13,369 nt of DNA from Verrucomicrobia bacterium UBA740 (GTDB lineage Bacteria; Verrucomicrobiota; Kiritimatiellia; RFP12; UBA1067): NCBI GenBank assembly GCA_002298665.1, contig DBKW01000065.1, positions 1 to 13,369 on the forward strand. The letters are read 5' to 3'. Positions 1 through 5,596 of this stretch are shown piece after piece (within the stretch, counting starts at the first letter, position 1; each line of letters opens with the position of its first letter). The notes beneath the pieces are model-generated. The model worked only from the letters and a program-made list of their open reading frames with translations. It was not told the origin of the DNA and searched no databases. The position numbers and the translations under genes were made by a program.

Positions 1-1
1 G

Positions 2-661
2 ATAACCGTTTCCCTCGACGAAAACACCCTTGAACGCGGCTTGCAAGCCGCCCGCAAGTCCTTTTCCTGCGCCGATAATCCCGCTTTCCGCAAGACCCTC
101 GTCGAGGCGGGCGTCGCCGGCGTCGTCAACGCCCTGCGCACCCACTTCCGCGAACGCGAACCCGAGAACCGCTTCGGCTTTCCCAAGTTCGGGCAATCCT
201 ACCCCAAACGCTACTTCTGGTACGGCACGCGCGGAACCTCCGTCGCCGAGCGAATCCGCATCGTCCGGACCTCCCCCGCCGCCCTGGACGGACAGGTCGC
301 CGTCAATTCGCCCGCCTTGGCGCATAAATTGTCCACGAATCCCCCGCCGATCGTCCCCAAGGGCGGACGCAAGTACCTGGCGATCCCGGCTTCGCCCGAA
401 GCGGCGGGCTGGTCGGGCCGTCCGCGGGACTTCCCGGGCGGCTTGCGTCTGGCCTTTTCGCGTGTCCCGGGGAGCGGCAGCCGCTGGCTTCCGAGCCTGG
501 TTTCGGCGACGCAAAAGGGAGCCGTCTCCGGCTCCCCGCAATACTGGCTTGTCCGCAAGGTCTTGACGCGCCACGATCCGCAGGCCTTGCCGTCGAACGC
601 GGCGCTTCAAGGCGCGGCCGTTTCGGCCATCCGTTCGGTCGTCTCCCGCCGGACTTCCTGA
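2..661 (+). CDS. Phage virion morphogenesis-like protein, 5'-truncated
   Basis: The reading frame is open from the left edge (frame beginning at base 2) to a TGA at 659-661, giving about 219 residues. The first start-like codon inside, TTG at 41, has no ribosome binding site, so the true start is probably just outside the window. What can be seen is a helical N-terminal part, a middle with KGGRKYLAIP followed by a PRDF motif, and a C-terminal part with DPQALPSNAALQ near the end. This order (KYLAIP, PRDF, then DPxALP) resembles small structural or assembly proteins of Mu-like prophages in environmental bacteria; that is recollection of a family pattern, not a search result. Third codon positions are strongly G/C, as in the other real genes. 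No further phage gene follows, so this may be the edge of a prophage or a remnant. A generic conserved hypothetical protein is the alternative. Confidence 0.55.
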   Translation: MTVSLDENTLERGLQAARKSFSCADNPAFRKTLVEAGVAGVVNALRTHFREREPENRFGFPKFGQSYPKRYFWYGTRGTSVAERIRIVRTSPAALDGQVAVNSPALAHKLSTNPPPIVPKGGRKYLAIPASPEAAGWSGRPRDFPGGLRLAFSRVPGSGSRWLPSLVSATQKGAVSGSPQYWLVRKVLTRHDPQALPSNAALQGAAVSAIRSVVSRRTS

Positions 662-798
662 CGCCTCGCCAACCCTCGAACCATCCCGCTTTTTGGACGC
701 CATCCGTGCCCAAACCACTCCCTCTTGCCCCCCACACACTCCCTTTGTCCCATTTTTTCTCTAATTTTTCCCAATCTCGACTCAAAAATACGTTTACA

Positions 799-826
799 TT
801 GACAATTCACGAAAAAATGGTATCCT
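799..826 (+). promoter_or_regulatory. Sigma70-type promoter with overlapping direct repeat downstream
   Basis: A perfect TTGACA (799-804) is followed after 16 bp by TATCCT (821-826), so transcription would start near 833. The heptamer CGTCCGG then occurs twice, at 833-839 and 846-852 (13 bp start to start), which could be an operator or only chance. A good Shine-Dalgarno sequence (AAAGGA, around 862-867) and an ATG at 876 follow. The signals are clear by eye, but what they drive is uncertain because no downstream frame is recognisable. Confidence 0.55.
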
Positions 827-875
827 CCAAAGCGTCCGGGCATTCCGTCCGGAAAGAAAAGAAAGGAACAAGCCT

Positions 876-1082
876 ATGCAAACTCCTATGCCGCAAATGC
901 AACGCACACTGTCCGGATTTCATCGAACAGCGTTGCGAGAGGCTCGCCTCCTCGCCCTTCGTCCGCAACGGTCGCCGGAAAACGAACAAGAACCCGCTCC
1001 GGAAGAGGTTCTATGTCGCCGGCGAAGCCCGGAAAAACCACAAGACGATCCCCGAAAAGGCGAGCAAAGGTTCCTGTTGTGA
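876..1082 (+). CDS. Possible small ORF of unknown function
   Basis: This 68-codon frame is listed only because it is well placed: it lies about 43 bases after the predicted transcription start of the promoter at 799-826 and has AAAGGA about 8 bases before its ATG. The product is proline- and arginine-rich, without a recognised domain, signal peptide or membrane segment. Its third codon positions are only about half G/C, unlike real genes in this window. The frame one base on (positions 1 mod 3), open from 706 to 1356, has much higher G/C at third positions over 880-1080 and reads a Cys-rich stretch (LCRKCNAHCPDF), but it has no start codon between the promoter and about 1090. A third frame has NCKACRQRRRK from about 1080. 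This may be a decayed, frameshifted zinc-ribbon gene. I do not recognise the family. Confidence 0.22.
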   Translation: MQTPMPQMQRTLSGFHRTALREARLLALRPQRSPENEQEPAPEEVLCRRRSPEKPQDDPRKGEQRFLL

Positions 1083-1310
1083 ATTGCAAAGCATGCAGGC
1101 AGAGGCGGCGGAAAGACCCGTCCACGTGGTTTCAGAAATGCAATCGACCGCCCCGGCTCGGAAGTTTCGTTTGGACGATGCGCTGTTCTATCTGGCTTCG
1201 GACTCCATATTTCTCTCCTTTTCAGAAGGTTTTCCCCGCGGCAGACGGCAGGGCCGAAGGGTAAGACTGCGGGAGATGGCACGCCGCCTAGGTGCCAGTT
1301 CCCAACCGAA

Positions 1311-1358
1311 CTTCAAGAGACCAAGGTCTTTTGGTCGAGAGACCTTGGTCTCTTGAAG
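1311..1358. repeat. Perfect 19-bp inverted repeat (hairpin)
   Basis: Bases 1311-1329 are the exact reverse complement of 1340-1358, with a 10-base loop (1330-1339). The arm reads CTTCAAGAGACCAAGGTCT. A further 5-bp pairing (GCCAG 1284-1288 with CTGGC 1359-1363) is possible across a bulge. No T-tract follows on either strand, so it is not a textbook intrinsic terminator. It lies between convergent units (plus-strand phage-like DNA and the minus-strand 1629-5567 gene). It could be a bidirectional terminator, a mobile palindromic repeat or the end of an integrated element. Confidence 0.85.
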
Positions 1359-1581
1359 CTGGCGCGGACAAACGACGCGTCCGTCCCGGGAGATCCGGCG
1401 AGGAACACCGCCGCGACAAGGCCAGCCTCCCCTTGTCCAGCCCATCTCCGGACGGGAGCAAAGCAGAGAATAAACTCCCTCCACCATTTTTCCGGTTGCC
1501 CTGGACGCGCTTCCCTACTCCTTATATGTAGAGCAAATTCCAGCGGCCCCGCGGGAGCCGCCGAAGCTCCACGGGGCTCTT

Positions 1582-1608
1582 CGCGAAGGGAGGGGATCGC
1601 CCTTCGCG
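1582..1608 (-). terminator. GC-rich stem downstream of the SGNH/GH141 gene
   Basis: CGCGAAGGG (1582-1590) pairs with CCCTTCGCG (1600-1608) across a 9-base loop, about 20 bases beyond the stop codon at 1629-1631 on the minus strand. A second stem (GCGGC with GCCGC) lies just beyond it, around 1543-1563. Neither is followed by a U-run, so this is only terminator-like; a run of eight G lies beside it at 1608-1615. Confidence 0.3.
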
Positions 1609-1628
1609 GGGGGGGTCTCCGCAAGATT

Positions 1629-4600
1629 TCAGCGGCGTGCGCGAACGCCGGCGCGGGTGTAGTCGAACGGCTTGAAGCCGAGCGCGAACGCTGGCGAGTC
1701 CGGCTTCAGCCGGAAGTCGAAGTTTCGCGCGTCGACGAACTTCGGGTCGGCGTAGCGTCCGTTGACCTCCTTGCCGCACGCGCGCCAATCCTCCCACGTC
1801 AGGCCGTCCAGCTTCGCCTCGCCGTTCGGGTCGAACCAGAGGTTGTTCGCCCACACGCCCTCCACGCCGCGCACGCCCGCCGACGCGAGGTCGCCTCGGT
1901 CCGTCAGCACGATGTTCGCGACGACGTTCAGCGAGCTGCGCACGTTGAACACGTTCGCGCGGATCGTGCGGATGACGCCGTTCTGCTCGTTCCACGCGAA
2001 GATGTTGTTCTGCACCGTGTTGCCCGCGCCGTAGTGCTGGTGAAAGCCGCCGTCGTGCGTGTTGTAGACGAGGTTCCGCGCGAAGACGACGCCTTCCGAT
2101 CCCTCGTCCGCGTAGAGTCCCCACCCGCCGTAGGTGCGCGACGAGACGTTGTAGATCACATTGTCCGTCACGCGCGTGCCGAACGCCGTGCCGAGCGTGT
2201 ACACGCCGCCCATGTCCGAGAGGACGCCCTTGCCGAGGTCGTGGATGCGGTTGAACCGCACGAGGTTGCGCATCGCCGCCGTGGGCAGGTACGCCCACTG
2301 CCAGCCGACGGACACGCCCGAATAGTAGAAGTCCGAGATCTCGCAATGCTCCACGCGGCAGTCGGAGGCGTGGCCGATCACGACGCCTGTCCCCATCGCG
2401 TTGTAGCGTCCGCCGTCTCGGATCACGCAGTCCTCCAGCACGTTGAAGGCGCTCGCGCGCGGATGGTAGCCGAAGATCTCGCGCCGCGCGACAGGATACT
2501 TCTCGTCCTTCGCGAGCCGCACCGCGTCCGCCCCGAACCACACGCCGCCCGCGCCGAGATCCTCGAAGACGCACCGCGCGACGCGGTTCGAGAAGCAGCC
2601 GTCGCGCAGGCGGATGCCGATGTTGCCCGTGTGCCGCACGAAGCAGCCCGTCAGCGCGAAGTTCCGCGCGCCCGTCGCGTCAAGGAGCGCGTCAAAGGCC
2701 CGGGCGGCCTGGCCGGGATAGAACGTCAGCGGCCCCTTGCCGCCCTCGACCGGCGTCGCGTCGCTCGCCGTGAACGCCAGGTTCTCGAAGCGGATGTGGT
2801 CAACGTACCGCCCCCTGTCCGGCTCGCCCTTCACGACGACAAGCCGCGAGAGCTTCGACAACGGCGCGACGGCGCAGATCGAATCGGGCCGTTCGCCCGG
2901 GCGCGGACGATAAAGAACCTTGCGTCCAGTCCAGTCATAGAACCACTCGCCCGGTTCGGTGAACGCGCCGCGCAGGTTGCCGACGCGATAGATCGCCTCG
3001 GCGTTCCACTTTTGCGACCAGTTCCAGACCTGCGTACCCTCCGTGATGAGCCGCCCCTCCTGCCAGCCGACGAGAGGACGCTTCGTCGCGTTCCACTTCT
3101 GGTTGACGCGCACATGAACGTAGGGGTGCTCCGCCGCCGGCGTCGCGTCGAGCAGCTTCCGCAGCGTCTCGTCCGCGACCGTCAGGCTTTCGCGCGTGCG
3201 CGTTGCCTTGCCTTTCGCGTCCTTCGCCAGAATCTCCTGCGCACACGCGCCCGGCACAAGCCAGTCCTCGCCCTTCGGATACGGCGCGTTCGCGGCGCGG
3301 CGTCCGTTCACCCACAGCATCTCGAACCAGACCGGATTGCCGTCCGCGCCGGTCGGCGCATCCGCCTCGAACCAGCCCCTGCCCGTGTCGCGCCATCCGA
3401 CGAGCGGTGCGCCGCCCGAGATCTCGCTCGCCTCGCCCGCGCCGCGCCAGACGACCGGCGCCGCCGCCGTGCCCGAATCGTCCGGCGTGAACGTCAGCGG
3501 CTCACGCAGCGTGTAGCGCCCCGGCTTCACCTCGACCGTCCAGGCGGACGTGTCGCCGCCCTTCTTCGCCGCGCGGATCGTCTCCAGCGCCTGCTGCGGC
3601 GAGAGGCCGTCCGGCGAGACGGTGAGCGTCCGCGTGCCCAGCAGGTCGCCGATGACCAGCAGCTGGGAGACGCGGAAGACCGTGCCATGGTACTTGGGCG
3701 CGGCAAGTTCCTTCTTGGGGTCCTTGAACTGGCGCGAAAGGATCGTGCGGTCGGGTTCGCGATCCGTCAGTGTCAGCTCGACCTCGTGGATGCCGTCCGC
3801 ACCATCGTAGAGCGTCACGGAGCCGCCGCGCACATACGTCGAGTACTTGTCGAAGCCCACGACGTCCGCGACGGGCTTGCCGTCGATCTTCGCGGACAGG
3901 ATGCCGCCATCGGGCTGATAGCACATCCTGAGCCGCAGGACGGAGCCGGCGAAGGAGAACTTCAGCGATGCGCCCGGACGGCGCGCGACGAACGTGCCGG
4001 GCCGCTCCGGGTCGGGCGTCCAGTCGCCCTTCAGGATGTCCGCCGTCACGGGAATCGCCTTCGCCGCCTCCCAGTTGTCGGGCACGAACGGCGTCGCGAG
4101 ACGCGGCGCATGATCGACCGGATTCGAGCTATCCATCGCGGCGAACGCCTGCTTCACGGCCTCGAGGTAGAGCGCGTGGCCCTCGGGACGCGGATGCACC
4201 CCGTCGTTCGCGAAGAGGACGCGCCGGTCGTTCGCCATGAGTTCCTTCACCTTGCGGTCGAAGTCGGAATCCTGCTTCGGGACGGCCGTCGCGAAGAAGC
4301 CGCGCGAGACGACGAGGCCGCCTTTCTTGTAAAGCTCGACCGCCGGCACGCCAAGGGAGATCGATGGGATGCCGTAGTGCGCGGCGACCTGCTCCATCGC
4401 GCTCGCGCTACGGTTGTAGGCGCCCTTCGCGTAGGTGTCGAAGATGCCGCCCGCGACCGTGTAGCAGAACACGATGTCCGTCTGCGGATCATGCTTCCAG
4501 ATTTGGCGGACGATGCCCTCCATCTGCCGCCAGATGTCGCGCGGCGGCTTGTCGCCGTCGTTCACCGCGAACTCGACGAACACGAGATCGGGATTCTTCG

Positions 4601-5567
4601 TCAACACATCCTTCGCGAGCCGGAACGCGCCGAGATCCGATCCCGTGCCGCCGATGGACGCGGCGACCTCGGTGATCCTCGCCTCCGGATGCGTCTCGCC
4701 GAGCCACTGCGTCGTCAGGTCACGCCAACCCCTCATTTGCGTGATCGAGCCGCCGAAGTAGGCGACCGTCACGGCCTTTCCGGCGCGGCACTTGGCGAGG
4801 AAGTTGCCGATGCCGTCGCGCGGATGCACGACGCGAATGTCGGACGAGACCCTGTAGACAGGATAGGCGCTCGCCTCCGGACGCGAGGGGAAGCGTCCGT
4901 CGTGCTGCGGCACGACGACGCACGCGCCATACCAGCCGGGCGGCATCTCGCGTCCGCTTCGCAGATAGCGCTTCGCGACGAGGACGCCGTTCGTGCCGCT
5001 GTTCACGATCCGCGTCGCCGGATCGCAGGTCGCGTCCGTCGCCCGCAGCTCGCCCACGTTCTGGCTGAAGCCTTTGATGTCTACCGTGCCGGGGGCCTGT
5101 CCCCACAGCACCAGCCCCCGGTCGGGGTTGAGGACGTTCGCCCCTTCGCAGACGAGCGTGCCGTGCTGCACGTACCAGTCGCGGTATTGGTTGCCGGAAG
5201 CGGCGAGGCGCACCGTGCCCGGCTCGGTCTGGCGGAAATCGACGCCCGGCGTCTGGACGGGACGCCCCTCGATGCGGGCCGTTGCCCCGGCGCGCACGAT
5301 CAGCGTCGTCGGATAGCCCTTCTGCCGCGTCTGCCTCTCGCCCGTGAAGAAGCCGCCGCGAAACGTGACGTCGCCCCGGATGTCGAGATTCGCGCTGGCC
5401 GCACCCCAGCAGAGGTTCGAGACCGGCCCCTCCTGTACGGTCCTCTTGCCCGCCGCGACCGGATACGCCGTCGCCTTCGTGAAGACGAATGGTGCCGCCG
5501 CATGCAGCGAACCGCCGCCACACACCAGCGCACACGCGCCCACCTGAATCAGCTTTCTCGTTTTCAT
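1629..5567 (-). CDS. Secreted SGNH esterase fused to a GH141-like beta-helix glycosidase
   Basis: The product has 1312 residues. The start chosen is the ATG at 5567, because AAGGAGG lies 4 bases upstream and a signal peptide follows (about residues 1-25, ending LHAAA); the frame is open 18 codons further upstream but without signals. Residues 26-240 are strand-rich, resembling autotransporter-type strands. Residues 260-478 form an SGNH hydrolase: FGGSIT with S274, GGTGSD 306-311, AVND with N336 and D337, and NDGVH with D455 and H458, so the catalytic set looks complete. Residues 495-640 are a beta-sandwich-like linker or binding module. Residues 647-1312 resemble GH141: TLTVSPDG start, VNGRRA, GEWFYDWTGR and repeated beta-helix turns, with D1118 and D1154 as candidate catalytic acids. 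GH141 includes alpha-L-fucosidases and xylanases; SGNH domains often deacetylate glycans. It probably acts outside the cytoplasm on a decorated polysaccharide, beside the GH97 gene. The exact substrate cannot be read from sequence. Confidence 0.88.
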   Translation of the reverse strand: MKTRKLIQVGACALVCGGGSLHAAAPFVFTKATAYPVAAGKRTVQEGPVSNLCWGAASANLDIRGDVTFRGGFFTGERQTRQKGYPTTLIVRAGATARIEGRPVQTPGVDFRQTEPGTVRLAASGNQYRDWYVQHGTLVCEGANVLNPDRGLVLWGQAPGTVDIKGFSQNVGELRATDATCDPATRIVNSGTNGVLVAKRYLRSGREMPPGWYGACVVVPQHDGRFPSRPEASAYPVYRVSSDIRVVHPRDGIGNFLAKCRAGKAVTVAYFGGSITQMRGWRDLTTQWLGETHPEARITEVAASIGGTGSDLGAFRLAKDVLTKNPDLVFVEFAVNDGDKPPRDIWRQMEGIVRQIWKHDPQTDIVFCYTVAGGIFDTYAKGAYNRSASAMEQVAAHYGIPSISLGVPAVELYKKGGLVVSRGFFATAVPKQDSDFDRKVKELMANDRRVLFANDGVHPRPEGHALYLEAVKQAFAAMDSSNPVDHAPRLATPFVPDNWEAAKAIPVTADILKGDWTPDPERPGTFVARRPGASLKFSFAGSVLRLRMCYQPDGGILSAKIDGKPVADVVGFDKYSTYVRGGSVTLYDGADGIHEVELTLTDREPDRTILSRQFKDPKKELAAPKYHGTVFRVSQLLVIGDLLGTRTLTVSPDGLSPQQALETIRAAKKGGDTSAWTVEVKPGRYTLREPLTFTPDDSGTAAAPVVWRGAGEASEISGGAPLVGWRDTGRGWFEADAPTGADGNPVWFEMLWVNGRRAANAPYPKGEDWLVPGACAQEILAKDAKGKATRTRESLTVADETLRKLLDATPAAEHPYVHVRVNQKWNATKRPLVGWQEGRLITEGTQVWNWSQKWNAEAIYRVGNLRGAFTEPGEWFYDWTGRKVLYRPRPGERPDSICAVAPLSKLSRLVVVKGEPDRGRYVDHIRFENLAFTASDATPVEGGKGPLTFYPGQAARAFDALLDATGARNFALTGCFVRHTGNIGIRLRDGCFSNRVARCVFEDLGAGGVWFGADAVRLAKDEKYPVARREIFGYHPRASAFNVLEDCVIRDGGRYNAMGTGVVIGHASDCRVEHCEISDFYYSGVSVGWQWAYLPTAAMRNLVRFNRIHDLGKGVLSDMGGVYTLGTAFGTRVTDNVIYNVSSRTYGGWGLYADEGSEGVVFARNLVYNTHDGGFHQHYGAGNTVQNNIFAWNEQNGVIRTIRANVFNVRSSLNVVANIVLTDRGDLASAGVRGVEGVWANNLWFDPNGEAKLDGLTWEDWRACGKEVNGRYADPKFVDARNFDFRLKPDSPAFALGFKPFDYTRAGVRARR

Positions 5568-5570
5568 CAG

Positions 5571-5594
5571 TCCTCCTTGACTGTCGTCATTATA
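5571..5594 (-). promoter_or_regulatory. TATAAT box and strong RBS of the SGNH/GH141 gene
   Basis: On the minus strand a perfect TATAAT lies at 5594-5589, 21 bases before the ATG at 5567, and AAGGAGG at 5578-5572 is the ribosome binding site. The predicted leader is about 15 bases. No good -35 hexamer is visible 16-18 bp upstream, where the sequence is repeat DNA. The gene may therefore be transcribed both from here and by read-through from the GH97 gene, whose stop codon is at 5597-5599. Confidence 0.6.
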
Positions 5595-5596
5595 CA

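Larger units (their letters stand above)
1083..1628. other. Non-coding or undetermined stretch
   Basis: Apart from the hairpin at 1311-1358 and the stems near 1582-1608, I see no supported gene, RNA or repeat here. The frame open to 1356 has no start signal or recognisable motif. The long plus-strand frame that starts at 1353 is a shadow of the gene on the other strand. The interval separates plus-strand phage-like DNA from minus-strand polysaccharide genes, so it may be a junction between acquired and resident DNA. Confidence 0.4.
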
